64,000 bases of DNA from Saccharothrix syringae (GTDB taxonomy: Bacteria > Actinomycetota > Actinomycetes > Mycobacteriales > Pseudonocardiaceae): NCBI RefSeq assembly GCF_009498035.1, contig NZ_CP034550.1:7564001-7628000 (forward strand), given 5' to 3'. A model generated the notes under the pieces. It was not told where the DNA came from and searched no databases. It saw only the letters and a list, made by a program, of their open reading frames with translations. A program made the position numbers and the translations under genes. Of the stretch, positions 8,812 to 17,639 are shown piece by piece; position 1 is the stretch's first letter, and each line of letters opens with the position of its first letter.

Positions 8812-9879
8812 TCAGGCAGCGACCTCCACGCCGCCCCAGTGGCGGTGCAGCGCCAGCAGGACGTCGTCGAGGTCGTGGGCGGGCGACCAGCCCGGGTGGT
8901 CGCGGCGGAACGCGCGGGTGTCGCTGATCCACCACCGGGGGTCGGCGAACCGCGCCCGCGGCGAGTAGTCGAACACCACCTCCCGGCCGGTCAGGTGCTC
9001 GTAGCGGGCGATCAGCTCCAGCACCGACGCGCTGCGCGCCCGCCCGCCGCCCAGGTGGTAGACCGCGCCGGGCTTCGGGGCCAGGTAGAAGTGCCACAGG
9101 GCCTCCACGAGGTCGCGCGCGTCCAGCACGTCGCGCACCTGCTTGCCGCCGTGCCCGAGGATCCGGTAGGGCGCGCCGCGCACGGCGGTGCGCACGAGGT
9201 GCGACACGAACCCGTGCGCCTGCACGCCCGCCTGCCCGGTGCCGGTGACGCTGCCGCACCGGAACACGCCGACCTTCATGCCCAACTGGCGGCCGTGCTC
9301 CTGCGCGGCCAGGTCGGCGGCCAGCTTCGACACCCCGAGGAACGTGCGGTCGGCCCGGTCCAGCCGGATCGACTCGTCCACGCCGTGCTCGTGGAACGGG
9401 TGGGCCGGGTCCAGCTCCCACCGGGTCGCGGTCTCCACCAGGGGCAGCGCGTCGGGCACGTCCCCGTAGACCTTGGCCGTGGAGACCAGCGCGAACACCG
9501 CGTCGCGGCAGTGCCGCCGGACCGAGTCCAGCACGGTGACCGCGCCCAGGGCGTTGACGCCGAAGTCGGTCAGCGGCTGCCCCTCGGCCCACACGCGGCT
9601 CGGCTGCCCGGCCGCGTGCACCACCAGTCGGACGTCCGGGCCCCAGGTGCGCAGCACCGCGTCCACCGCGCCCTGGTCGCGCACGTCCACCCGGTGGTGG
9701 CGGTAGTTGGGGACGCGCTCGGCCTCGGCCAGGCCGCGGGCCACCGACCCGGCCGGGCCGAAGAACTCCTGCCTCATCCCGTTGTCGATGCCGACGACCA
9801 GGTCGAACGACGGTGCGAACCGCCGCACGGCCGCGCCCCCGATCAGCCCGGCCGAGCCGGTCACCACTGCGATGTCCAC
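8812..9879 (-). CDS. NAD-dependent epimerase, CDP-paratose/CDP-tyvelose 2-epimerase-like
   Basis: A 355-residue extended short-chain dehydrogenase starting at GTG 9879 (GAGGGGAG 6-10 bases upstream). The N-terminal NAD motif is TGSAGLIGGA; the catalytic region reads STAKVYGD with Tyr after Lys in the RfbE-like order, followed by FLGVSKLAAD. Downstream stretches GKQVRDVLDARD, YHLGGGRA and WWISDTRAFRRDHPGW match the CDP-paratose 2-epimerase group closely in pattern. Such enzymes invert C2 of a sugar nucleotide. It sits 29 bases after the zinc-ribbon membrane protein on the same strand, so it looks like the last gene of the eCIS operon. No other sugar-nucleotide gene is nearby, so substrate is unknown. 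Confidence 0.82.
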   Translation of the reverse strand: MDIAVVTGSAGLIGGAAVRRFAPSFDLVVGIDNGMRQEFFGPAGSVARGLAEAERVPNYRHHRVDVRDQGAVDAVLRTWGPDVRLVVHAAGQPSRVWAEGQPLTDFGVNALGAVTVLDSVRRHCRDAVFALVSTAKVYGDVPDALPLVETATRWELDPAHPFHEHGVDESIRLDRADRTFLGVSKLAADLAAQEHGRQLGMKVGVFRCGSVTGTGQAGVQAHGFVSHLVRTAVRGAPYRILGHGGKQVRDVLDARDLVEALWHFYLAPKPGAVYHLGGGRARSASVLELIARYEHLTGREVVFDYSPRARFADPRWWISDTRAFRRDHPGWSPAHDLDDVLLALHRHWGGVEVAA

Positions 9880-9908
9880 GTGCACTCCCCTCTCGACGCC
9901 GCCACGCG

Positions 9909-11483
9909 TCACGGGCGGCGGAAGAACTCGACCTCTCCGAGCGCGATGTACCTGCCGGGCCCCAGCCCCGCGGCCGCCTTGACCACGAGGCGCACGCGCA
10001 CGACGTCGCTGACGCCGGTGTCGGTGCGCTGGGGCCCGGGCTGGTCGGCCAAGGTGATCGGGATCGTGCGGGTGGTGCCGTCGGCGCTGGTCACCACCAT
10101 GTCCAGGGCCGTCGGCCTGGCCTCGGCGGCGAACTCCTCGGGCTGCGCCGACGCGCCCGCGTGCACGATCACCGACAGCAGCCGCACCGGGGTGGCGAAG
10201 GTGAACTCCACCGCGTCGCCCACGGCCGGCGCGCCCCAGTACCGGTTCGACAACCCGTCCGCGGCCGCGGCGGCGGGGTGGTCCGGTGCCTCGGCGGTGG
10301 CCGCGGTGGTCGCGGGTGCGACGGGCGCGGGGGTGGCCAGGCGGTCGCGCAGGTCCTCGAACAGCTCCAGGGCCTTCGGGTGGAACAGGATGCCCGCGAC
10401 CACCAGCGCGACGACCACGAGCAGCGCGGCCAGCCGGCGCAGCCACCGGGAGGTGTCGCCGCGGCGGCGGAACCGGTGAGGGCGCGCGGTGGCGGGGCCC
10501 GGGGTGGTGGGGGCCAGCGGGGTGGCGCAGCGGCGGCAGAACCGGCGGCCCGGCGGGTTGGTGGTGCCGCAGTTGGGGCAGGGCGGGCCGACCACGCTCA
10601 GGTCGGCGGCGGTGGTGGGCAGCGGGCGCCTGGCCTCCGGGCGGCCGGGTGGCACCGGGCCCAGCACGACCTCCGAGGCGCCCGGGGCGACCACCGCGGT
10701 CGAGCCGGCGGCGGAGCGGGCCTTTGCCGCCTCGCCGCTGCCGGTGGTCGTGGGGTGGGTGGGTGACGGGGGTGGGGTGGTCTCGGGCTTGCCGAAGCGG
10801 GACCTGACCCAGGCCCGCCACCTCGCCCACAGGCCCGGTGGGGTGGTGGCCCTTACTTGGGGGGCCGGGTCTGGGTCCGCGGCGGGGGCTGCGGTGGGGT
10901 CCGCGGCGGCGTTGGGAGCCGGGGTGGGGGCGGTGTCGAGAGCGGGGTCCGGGCCGGAGTCCGGCTCTGGCCCGAGGCCGCCGCCCGGCTCCCGGCCCGC
11001 GCTGGAGCCAAGGCCGGCGCCGGCGGCTGGGCCGGGGCCGGGGCCTTGGCTCTGACCCCGGCCCGGGCCCGGGCCGGTGCTGGGAGCCGGGCCGAGGCCG
11101 AGGGCTGGGCCAGAACTGGAGCCGCGGCTTTGGCCCGGGGTGGGGGCGGGGCTTTGGCCCAGGGCGGAGGCGGAGCCAGAACCGGAGCCAGGGCTTTGGC
11201 CCGGGGCGGAGCCGGGACTTTGACCCAGGGCGGAGGCGGAGCCAGAACCGGAGCCAGGGCTTTGGCCCGGGGCAGAGCCGGGGCTTTGCCCCAGGGCGGG
11301 GCTGGAGCCTGCGCCGGGGCTGGAGCCGGGGGTATCCGTGATCCGCGCATCGGCCGTCCGCGCACCAGCCCCCTTCCCCGCTCCCGCCGCCGCGGCCCAC
11401 CCCAGGTAAGTCCCGCAGTTGCCGCAAAAGTCATCGTCATCCCGAACGGACGCACCACACTGCGGACAAGTGCGCACGGTCAT
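9909..11483 (-). CDS. Zinc-ribbon, single-span membrane protein with C-terminal discoidin-like domain (CisA-like candidate)
   Basis: 524 residues from ATG 11483, which overlaps the stop of the gpI-like gene. Parts: an N-terminal zinc ribbon (Cys 6, 9, 20, 23), a ~260-residue Gly/Ser/Pro/Ala disordered segment with repeated GQSPGS units, a second zinc ribbon (CPNCG ... FCRRC, ~300), one transmembrane helix (RLAALLVVVALVVAGILF, ~350-370), and a C-terminal beta-rich domain ending IALGEVEFF that resembles F5/8-C or the so-called NADase-type glycan-binding domain. The expected topology is N-inside. Streptomyces contractile systems have a membrane protein named CisA that, as I recall, has comparable order (cytoplasmic disordered part, one span, external domain); equivalence is inferred from architecture and position only. 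Confidence 0.8.
   Translation of the reverse strand: MTVRTCPQCGASVRDDDDFCGNCGTYLGWAAAAGAGKGAGARTADARITDTPGSSPGAGSSPALGQSPGSAPGQSPGSGSGSASALGQSPGSAPGQSPGSGSGSASALGQSPAPTPGQSRGSSSGPALGLGPAPSTGPGPGRGQSQGPGPGPAAGAGLGSSAGREPGGGLGPEPDSGPDPALDTAPTPAPNAAADPTAAPAADPDPAPQVRATTPPGLWARWRAWVRSRFGKPETTPPPSPTHPTTTGSGEAAKARSAAGSTAVVAPGASEVVLGPVPPGRPEARRPLPTTAADLSVVGPPCPNCGTTNPPGRRFCRRCATPLAPTTPGPATARPHRFRRRGDTSRWLRRLAALLVVVALVVAGILFHPKALELFEDLRDRLATPAPVAPATTAATAEAPDHPAAAAADGLSNRYWGAPAVGDAVEFTFATPVRLLSVIVHAGASAQPEEFAAEARPTALDMVVTSADGTTRTIPITLADQPGPQRTDTGVSDVVRVRLVVKAAAGLGPGRYIALGEVEFFRRP
11161..11292. repeat. 66-bp in-frame tandem repeat inside the zinc-ribbon membrane protein gene
   Basis: Two nearly identical 66-base units start at 11161 and 11227 (opening AGGGCGGAGGCGGAGCCAGA), with partial copies on both sides. 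66 is a multiple of three, so each unit adds 22 residues of the GQSPGS/GSGSASALG type to the disordered linker. This is length polymorphism in a flexible spacer rather than a functional domain. Confidence 0.85.
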
Positions 11484-12034
11484 CCCCCTTCACGCGCGGG
11501 CGGCCCGTCCAGCACCTCGACCACGCACCTCACGTGCACCGGGCACAACGCCTCGACCAGCAGCTCGACCCGCTCCCGCTCGACCTCCCCCGACCACACC
11601 CGCACCACGACCACGTCACCACCGCCCCCGGGCAGCGGGCTGTCGGGCGACCCAGACCAGCTCACCCCGCCCCCGTCGACCACCTCCGCCCGCACCCCCA
11701 GCGCCAGCTCCAGCCGCTCCACCAACCCCCGCACCGTCCCGCGCCGGCGGTGCAGCTCGACGGCCCGCCGCACCAGGGCCCGGCGCAGGCCCTCCGGCCA
11801 CGCCGGGTCCACGTCGGCCGCCACCCACGACGACAGCCACGCCAAGAAGTCCTCCGGCGCCAGCAGCGGGTCCAGGTACGCCGGCAGGTTGTCCAAAGTG
11901 GACAACACCACCGACAGCACCGCGTCCAACCCCGAGGTGAACCGCTGCGCGAAGTCGTCCGCCGCGTACAGGGCGGGCAGCATCCCGCCCAGCGGGTGCC
12001 TGCTGGGCAGCTCCGGCACCGCCACCCGGCTCAC
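11480..12034 (-). CDS. Phage tail protein I (gpI)-like baseplate protein
   Basis: 184 residues from GTG 12034, overlapping the previous stop (GTGA). Residues ~14-110 follow the P2 gpI pattern seen in contractile systems: LPALYAADDFAQRF, LDNLPAYLDP, DFLAWLSSWVAADVDPAWPE and RRAVELHRRRGTVRGLVERL. In eCIS terms this is the protein next to the gp6/gpJ-like wedge (Afp12 region). It should sit in the baseplate wedge; the family is usually longer (~200 to >900 residues), so this is a compact version. Position between the gpJ-like gene and the membrane protein gene is standard for actinobacterial loci. Confidence 0.85.
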   Translation of the reverse strand: MSRVAVPELPSRHPLGGMLPALYAADDFAQRFTSGLDAVLSVVLSTLDNLPAYLDPLLAPEDFLAWLSSWVAADVDPAWPEGLRRALVRRAVELHRRRGTVRGLVERLELALGVRAEVVDGGGVSWSGSPDSPLPGGGGDVVVVRVWSGEVERERVELLVEALCPVHVRCVVEVLDGPPAREGG

Positions 12035-13965
12035 GGGGCACCCACCGCGACCTGGTGCTGGTGCGAGAACACCAGCGCGTTGGGGGCGACCTCCAACCGG
12101 TCCACGGGCGCGCCGCGGGCCCCGGTGATGGGGTTGGCCGGGAACATCCGGATCTCGTCGACCAGCAGCACCCCGGGCACCGCCTGGAGCACCGAGAACA
12201 CCTCGCCGAACTGCACCGGCCTGCCGAACCCCCAGCCGTCGCCCGCCGGGCCGCCGCGCAGCGGGTTGAGGTACCGGTACAGCGCGTCCAGCGCGTCCTC
12301 GCGCACCCGGTTGGCGTCGGCCGCGGTCAGCCTGGCCACCACGGTGATGCCCTGGTAGCGCGGCGGCTCCACGACCAGGCGGGTGCCGAGCAGGCGGCGC
12401 GCGTCCAACCTCTCGGCGACCGCGGCCAGCACCTCCTCGCCCGGCACGAGCTGCTCGAACCGCAGCCGGTCGCCCTCGTCGGCCACCGCGTCGGGCACCA
12501 CCAGCACCCGCGCCGCGCCCACCTCGCCGTCCACCGGCAGGCAGCGCACCCTGGCCAGCGACGGCGCGGCCTGCCGGGCGATCAGCTCGTGGTCCTCGGC
12601 GGTGACCGCGCGGTCCTGCACGCGCAGCTGGTTGGGGGCGCGCAGCTTGGCCTCGGCCACCGTCTCCGCGTCCACGCCGCCGGTCGCGGCCTCGCGGTTC
12701 TCCACCGACGACACGTACGGCACGGAGCTGCGCAGCACCGAGATGGCGCCGCGCGCCACGTTGCCCGCCCGGCCGCCGCCGGTGCGGTAGCGCGGCACCC
12801 GCAGCACCGCGCCCTTGGGCGGCACGGCGCCGTAGCGGCGCAGCGTGCCGTCCGCCTCGCGCACCGCCGGCGGGAACAGGAACTCGCCGCTCGCGGCGTC
12901 CAGCACCACGTGCCGGTCGTCGGGGCCGGACGCGCCGAAGTCGTCGACCACGCGCCAGTCCTCCCAGCCCTCGCCCGCGGAGACCTGCACGACCACCGGG
13001 TCACCGTCGAGCAGCACCGGCGCCACGGGCACGGTGAACCGCTGGCCCGGCACCCCGGCGGACTCGCCCAGCGGCACGTCCACCTCGGTCTCGGCGTGCT
13101 CGGCGGTGGTGGTGCCGCCGATGGTGTAAGCCTCGGCCTCGCGGACGGTCGGCGACTCGGCGTAGAACGGCTGGCCGGGCACCGGCTCGGTGACCCGGCA
13201 GCGCAGCCAGCCCGCCCGGTGGCCGGCGACCACGGACGCGGTGTGCCCGCCCGGGACGTGCAGCACGACCTCGCCGGGCCGGTTGAGCCCGCCGGTGCCG
13301 TCCTCGTCGACCTCGCAGGCGACCCAGTCCGCGCCGGTCCACGCCTCCCACACCAGCGGCGGCTGCCGGGGGTCCACGCCGACGCCCTCGACGCGGCTCT
13401 CCAGCCGCAGCACGACCACGCAGTCCGGCACGGCGTTGGTCAGGCCGAACAGGGTCGCGTCACCGACCGCGGGCGTCGCCTGGAAGCACGGCACGTCCTT
13501 GCCCGACTCCAGGTCGCGGGTGCGGTCGGCGTGCTCGCCCGGTGCGGACCGGGTGACCAGCCGCGCCAGCTCGCAGGGCACGATCGGCAGCTCGCGGCTG
13601 GTCGCGAACACCGCGGGCTCGACCGACTCGGCGGCCGGCGTCGCGACCTCGGTGCCCGCGGGCAGCGGCACGGTCTCCGCCTGCGGCGCGGACAGCCAGA
13701 ACGTCACCCGCGCGCGGGCCGCCGAGGGCGGGAACAGGCGCACGCCCAGCAGGTCCAGGAACGCCAGGTAGTTCTTCTCCGGCACCCGGTTCAACCGGTA
13801 CACGAGCTGGTCGACCATGTGCGCGAAGGTCTCGATGAGGGTGACGCCGGGGTCGGACACGTTGTGGTCCGTCCACTCCGGGCAGCTCTGCTGGACGTAG
13901 CGCTTGGCCTCGTCCACGAACTGCTGGAAGCGCCGGTCGTCCAGGTTGGGCGCGGGTATCGCCAT
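12031..13965 (-). CDS. Baseplate wedge protein, gpJ/gp6-like
   Basis: 644 residues from ATG 13965; both ends overlap neighbours (ATGA and GTGA). The N-terminus shows the family pattern FQQFVDEAKRYVQQSCPEW and SDPGVTLIETFAHMVDQLVYR, followed by YLAFLDLLGVRLFPPSAA. A middle region (~90-340) is an insertion of beta-rich sequence, and the C-terminal half has the gpJ core, with ENREAATGGVDAETVAEAK and the RAVTAEDHELIARQAAPS segment. These proteins form the inner baseplate ring that triggers sheath contraction (Afp11-type). Length agrees with the ~600-700 residues of actinobacterial members. Confidence 0.93.
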   Translation of the reverse strand: MAIPAPNLDDRRFQQFVDEAKRYVQQSCPEWTDHNVSDPGVTLIETFAHMVDQLVYRLNRVPEKNYLAFLDLLGVRLFPPSAARARVTFWLSAPQAETVPLPAGTEVATPAAESVEPAVFATSRELPIVPCELARLVTRSAPGEHADRTRDLESGKDVPCFQATPAVGDATLFGLTNAVPDCVVVLRLESRVEGVGVDPRQPPLVWEAWTGADWVACEVDEDGTGGLNRPGEVVLHVPGGHTASVVAGHRAGWLRCRVTEPVPGQPFYAESPTVREAEAYTIGGTTTAEHAETEVDVPLGESAGVPGQRFTVPVAPVLLDGDPVVVQVSAGEGWEDWRVVDDFGASGPDDRHVVLDAASGEFLFPPAVREADGTLRRYGAVPPKGAVLRVPRYRTGGGRAGNVARGAISVLRSSVPYVSSVENREAATGGVDAETVAEAKLRAPNQLRVQDRAVTAEDHELIARQAAPSLARVRCLPVDGEVGAARVLVVPDAVADEGDRLRFEQLVPGEEVLAAVAERLDARRLLGTRLVVEPPRYQGITVVARLTAADANRVREDALDALYRYLNPLRGGPAGDGWGFGRPVQFGEVFSVLQAVPGVLLVDEIRMFPANPITGARGAPVDRLEVAPNALVFSHQHQVAVGAP

Positions 13966-14375
13966 CAGTCGGCCTCCCCTTCCTCCGACGGGATCGTGTA
14001 GAACGGGAAGACCAGGTTGCGCTGGTCGTTGGTGGTCTTGAGGGTGTAGCGGACGTCGATGTAGAGGGTGCCGACGTCGACCGAGTCGAACGCCACGACC
14101 ACGTCGGTGACCTCGATGCGCGGCTCCCACCGGTCCAGCGCGGCGCGCACCTCGCGCGCCACGTGCCCGGCGGTGGCACCGTCCGCGGAGGCGAACACCA
14201 GGTCGTGGATGCCGCAGCCGAACTCCGGGCGCATCGGCCGCTCACCGGGCGCGGTGCCCAGGATGAGCCGGATGGCCTCCTGGACCTCCCGGTCGCGGTC
14301 GACCATGCCGATGCCGCCGGTGGGGCCGGTGCGCAGCGGGAAGCCCCAGCCGCGGCCGATGAAGTCGACGCTCAC
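13965..14375 (-). CDS. gp25-like baseplate protein
   Basis: 136 residues from GTG 14375, coupled by GTGA to the PAAR gene and by ATGA to the gpJ-like gene. It carries the gp25/lysozyme-like core: GRGWGFPLR, VQEAIRLILGTAPGERPMRP, FGCGIHDLVF and VRAALDRWEPRIEV. These EPR-type positions are the conserved lock between sheath and baseplate in T4 gp25, TssE and Afp9. Size matches the family (~130-150). Confidence 0.95.
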   Translation of the reverse strand: MSVDFIGRGWGFPLRTGPTGGIGMVDRDREVQEAIRLILGTAPGERPMRPEFGCGIHDLVFASADGATAGHVAREVRAALDRWEPRIEVTDVVVAFDSVDVGTLYIDVRYTLKTTNDQRNLVFPFYTIPSEEGEAD

Positions 14376-14686
14376 ACCGGCCCCCCGATGAGCACGGTGC
14401 CCGGCAGTGGCACCAGCTTGGCCTTGCAGCTGGTCTCGTCCATGACGGTGGCGGCGGGCAGGCCGCCGATGAGCACGCCCCGGCGCGCGATGGCGGGCGT
14501 GACCAGGATGATGTTGGGCACCACGTTGTGCGGCACCACCGCGCACACGTGCACGCAGTTGATCGTCGCGGCGGGTTTGCCCTGGATCAGCACGGTGGCC
14601 ACCCGGGCCGCCGACAGCGGGTTCAGCGGTGGGCCGATGACGCCGCCGTGGAGCGTCTTGTCACCTTGTCGCGCAGCGGGTGGCAT
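14372..14686 (-). CDS. PAAR-like spike tip protein
   Basis: 104 residues from ATG 14686 with AGGAGG 9 bases upstream. The N-terminal MPPAARQGDKTLHGGVI and later VLIGGLPAA, INCVHVCAVVPHNV and GTVLIGGPV follow the PAAR pattern of repeated glycines with His and Cys residues for the tip zinc site. The protein caps the VgrG-like spike. It lies between spike and gp25-like genes, as expected. No C-terminal toxin extension is present. Confidence 0.92.
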   Translation of the reverse strand: MPPAARQGDKTLHGGVIGPPLNPLSAARVATVLIQGKPAATINCVHVCAVVPHNVVPNIILVTPAIARRGVLIGGLPAATVMDETSCKAKLVPLPGTVLIGGPV

Positions 14687-14700
14687 GTCGCGTCCTCCTG

Positions 14701-16398
14701 TCAGTTGAGCTTGATGAGGGTGCCCTTGAGCGTGAGCACGCCCCTGCCGGCGTCGATGGTGATGCCGGACTGGCTCAGCGACACCGAGCTGAGCACGCCC
14801 CTGCCCTGCGGCCCGCGCACGAACAGGTCGATCTTGTTGCGCTTCTCGTCGAGCACGACCTCCAGCCGCTCGTCGCCCGAGGCCAGCCGGACGCCCGAGC
14901 GGGCCGTGCCGTCCAGCAGCTCCAGCCGGTTGCCCGAGCGCGAGACCAGCGAGCGGCGGTTGACCTTGCCGCGCCTGCCGTCCACCAGCGGCAGGTCGTG
15001 CGCCGACGGCTTGTCCACGCCGTTGTAGAGGCCGCCGATCACGTAGGGGCGGTCCAGGCTGCCCTGCTCGAACCCGACCAGCACCTCGTCGTCGACCTCG
15101 GGGCTGAACACCCCTCCGCCGCCCGCGCCGCCCCACTGCACGGTGCGCACCCAGTCGGTGACGTACTTGTCGTCCAGCCACGGGAACTTCAGCCGCACCC
15201 AGCCGCGCTGGCCGCCGACCTCCTTGATGTCGGTGACGATGCCGGTGGCCAGGCCGGGCATCCGGGGGCTGCGGGCGGGCGCGCTGCCGCCGGCGACCAG
15301 GCCCGCCAGCGAGCGGTCGTAGGACGCGCTGATGGTCAGCGTGGTGTAGTAGCCGGTCTCGGGCTCCAGCACGTGGCGCGCCCCGGTCACGGTGTACTTG
15401 CCGTCGAAGTCCCGGCCGGAGTTGGTCAGCGTCACCGGGTCGCCCGCGCGCAGCGTGGGGTTGCCGTTGGCCACCGCCTCCAGCTCGCCGAAGCCCGCGC
15501 TGGTGGACGCCTCCAGCGACCGCGCCGCGCGGGTCGCCTCGGCCTGCGTGGCGTACGGCGTGTCGGTGACCAGCAGGGGCGCCTTGGTGGGGAAGGCGCC
15601 GTTGGCCCGGCTCGCGGCCAGCCCCGGCCGGACGGTCTTGCTCGGGGTGTTGGCCTGCACCGCCACCAGCGCCTTCTTGGTGGCCACGTCCCAGCTGCGC
15701 ACCTCGACGCCGTTGGCCTGGTCCGCGGTGGTCAGCACGGCGCGCAGGGCGACGGTGTTCTCCCCGAACTCCAGCACGTGCGGGTCGTCCGCGGCCTTCG
15801 GGGCGGGTGCCTTGCTCGCGGGCGTGAGCTTGACGAACTCCAGCCGGCCCCGCTCGTCGACCCGGACCACGGCGTCGTGCTCCAGGGCCAGCGACTGGAG
15901 GAAGTCCCAGTCCGACACGCCCGCCTGGCTCAGGTGCCGGTAGGTGACGCCGGAGACGTCGAGCCGGCCCACGGTCAGCCCGGCGCCCGCCGCGACCTTG
16001 CGCACGACGGCGGCGGCGCCCATGTTCCGGAACGCCTGCACCTTGCGGCCCCGCATCAGCCGGTGCGCCCGGCTCGTCGCCCGGACCACGGTGTACGAGC
16101 CGGTGCCGTCGCGGTCCAGCTCCAGGGCGGTGACCTCGCCGGTGAACACCGTCTCGGTGGCGGTCACGCCCGACGCGGCCAGCGCCACCTCCACCCTGCT
16201 GCCGATCGTGGTGCCGGTGTCCTCCAGCAGCTCGTTGTACTCGTCGGAGTAGACCAGCACGGCGCTGTCGGGCAGGCCGACGTTCTCGTCCACCACGCAG
16301 CGCACGAGCTGGTCGGCCTGCTTGACCAGCTCGACGTCGTTGATCTTGATCACCGCACCGGCGGCGGTGTTGTCGCCCGTCGCGCCCACCTGGGTCAT
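14701..16398 (-). CDS. VgrG/gp5-gp27-like spike protein
   Basis: 565 residues from ATG 16398, overlapping the stop of the LysM gene (ATGA). The N-terminal ~360 residues match the gp27 hub (VLVYSDEYNELLEDT; SDWDFLQSLALEHD near 170-185). The gp5-type OB fold follows (GIVTDIKEVGGQRGWVRLKF, then EVDDEVLVGFEQGSLDRPYV). The tail is a short beta-helix-like region (IDLFVRGPQG ... LTLKGTLIKLN). There is no added toxin domain. It forms the trimeric spike under the tube. Confidence 0.95.
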   Translation of the reverse strand: MTQVGATGDNTAAGAVIKINDVELVKQADQLVRCVVDENVGLPDSAVLVYSDEYNELLEDTGTTIGSRVEVALAASGVTATETVFTGEVTALELDRDGTGSYTVVRATSRAHRLMRGRKVQAFRNMGAAAVVRKVAAGAGLTVGRLDVSGVTYRHLSQAGVSDWDFLQSLALEHDAVVRVDERGRLEFVKLTPASKAPAPKAADDPHVLEFGENTVALRAVLTTADQANGVEVRSWDVATKKALVAVQANTPSKTVRPGLAASRANGAFPTKAPLLVTDTPYATQAEATRAARSLEASTSAGFGELEAVANGNPTLRAGDPVTLTNSGRDFDGKYTVTGARHVLEPETGYYTTLTISASYDRSLAGLVAGGSAPARSPRMPGLATGIVTDIKEVGGQRGWVRLKFPWLDDKYVTDWVRTVQWGGAGGGGVFSPEVDDEVLVGFEQGSLDRPYVIGGLYNGVDKPSAHDLPLVDGRRGKVNRRSLVSRSGNRLELLDGTARSGVRLASGDERLEVVLDEKRNKIDLFVRGPQGRGVLSSVSLSQSGITIDAGRGVLTLKGTLIKLN

Positions 16399-17159
16399 CG
16401 GTCCCCTCCCGGTTCCACCGCCACGCCCGGCACCAGCAGCTCCGTGCCGGGCACCAGGACCATGGGGTCGTCGATGTCGTTGGCCTCGGCGATGACCCGC
16501 CACGCGGTGGCGTCGCCGTACTCCCGCCACGCGAGCTGCGGCAGGCTGTCCCCGGCGACCACGCGGTGCGTGCGCCGGGCCTCGCGCGAACCGGAGGTCG
16601 GGTTCTGGCCGGGCGTGCCGACCCCCGCCTCCTCGATGGACAGCGAGCAGGTGGCGCGCAGCGGCTTGCCGTCCACGTCGAACAGCGAGTAGTCCACCGA
16701 CAGGCTGGACAGCACGCCGTCGAAGGACACCGACTTGGCGGTGCCCCACTCGAAGCGCACCCACGGGCTCGCGGGCTTCTTCTTCGCCAGGCTGGCCTTC
16801 GTGGGCACGCACGCGGTCATCAGCTTCTCCACCCGCTGCTCCACGGAGTTGTCGTGCTCGGAGGTCGCGTCCAGGAACACGTCCACGCTCAGCGACCGCG
16901 GGCCGCTGCCGACGAACTCCGGCAGCGACGCCTGACCCGCCATCCGCGCCGGCTTGCGCCGCCACTCCACGCTCTTGCTCAGCGCGAGCCGGTTGGGGTT
17001 GAACTGGAACTTGACCGTGGCCAGCCGCCCGCCCGGCTTGGCGCCGCTCCTGGCGGGCGGTTCCATGATCACCAGCTGCGCCTTGACGAGGCCGGAGCCG
17101 AAGTACGACGCCGCGGCCTTGCCCGCCTTGGCCGCACCGGCCTGGAACTTCGATGCCAC
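16395..17159 (-). CDS. LysM-containing hub/baseplate protein (Afp7/gp53-like)
   Basis: 254 residues from GTG 17159. The central part has the phage hub pattern VKFQFNPNRLALSKSVEW and VRFEWGTAKSVSFDGVLSSL, followed by the C-terminal LysM domain HRVVAGDSLPQLAWREYGDA, DIDDPMVLVPGTELLVP. The LysM domain here is structural, joining spike and baseplate, rather than a secreted murein anchor. Overlap with the spike gene implies coupling. Family length is ~200-260, so it is complete. Confidence 0.92.
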   Translation of the reverse strand: MASKFQAGAAKAGKAAASYFGSGLVKAQLVIMEPPARSGAKPGGRLATVKFQFNPNRLALSKSVEWRRKPARMAGQASLPEFVGSGPRSLSVDVFLDATSEHDNSVEQRVEKLMTACVPTKASLAKKKPASPWVRFEWGTAKSVSFDGVLSSLSVDYSLFDVDGKPLRATCSLSIEEAGVGTPGQNPTSGSREARRTHRVVAGDSLPQLAWREYGDATAWRVIAEANDIDDPMVLVPGTELLVPGVAVEPGGDR

Positions 17160-17178
17160 GGTCCTCTCCTCGGGCCGC

Positions 17179-17613
17179 TCAGTCGTCGTCCGACGCCTGG
17201 AGGCCCTCGTGGGCGAACTCCAGCGTCTCCACGGCGGCCTGGGACTGGTTGGGGTCGAAGCTGGGGCCCTGCCAGCGGATCGGGATGATGCCCATCACCT
17301 GCCAGCTCACGATCGGGGTCAGGTCCGGGGCAAGGGCGACGATCTCGCCGTCCTCCCGGTCGGCCTCCTTGATGACCTCGTTGAACCACTTGAGGACCTT
17401 GGCCGAGTCGCCGGTCACCGGGCGGGTCATGGTGATGTTGGACCAGGTGATGCGGGAGGGCAGGCTCCAGGTGAACCCGTTGTTGCCGCCCTCGGCGTAC
17501 TGCTCGACCTCCACCTGCGCGCCGAGGCCCTCGCAGGTGTGGAACGTGCCGAGGTCGTCGTCGGCGATGGTGAGCCGGAAGAAGACGCTGCTGGCGAAGA
17601 CGTCGTCGCTCAT
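17179..17613 (-). CDS. Inner tube protein 2 (T4 gp19-like)
   Basis: 144 residues from ATG 17613 with a GAGG site upstream. The sequence shows the contractile tube signature near the middle: EGGNNGFTWSLPSRITWSNI and LTRP/MTRP-type region (MTRPVTGDSAKVLKWFNEV), with the end FAHEGLQA. Actinobacterial eCIS loci carry two tube paralogues; this is the one close to the LysM gene and likely forms the first ring above the spike, the other forming the tube body. Paralogue at 20.9 kb. Confidence 0.93.
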   Translation of the reverse strand: MSDDVFASSVFFRLTIADDDLGTFHTCEGLGAQVEVEQYAEGGNNGFTWSLPSRITWSNITMTRPVTGDSAKVLKWFNEVIKEADREDGEIVALAPDLTPIVSWQVMGIIPIRWQGPSFDPNQSQAAVETLEFAHEGLQASDDD

Positions 17614-17639
17614 GGGTGCTCCTCGTTCGGGCCGGCCGG

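Noticed and set aside
12055..14001. 648-residue + strand frame opposite the gpJ-like gene
   Set aside because: Shadow frame rich in Arg/His/Gly/Ala without any recognisable domain.
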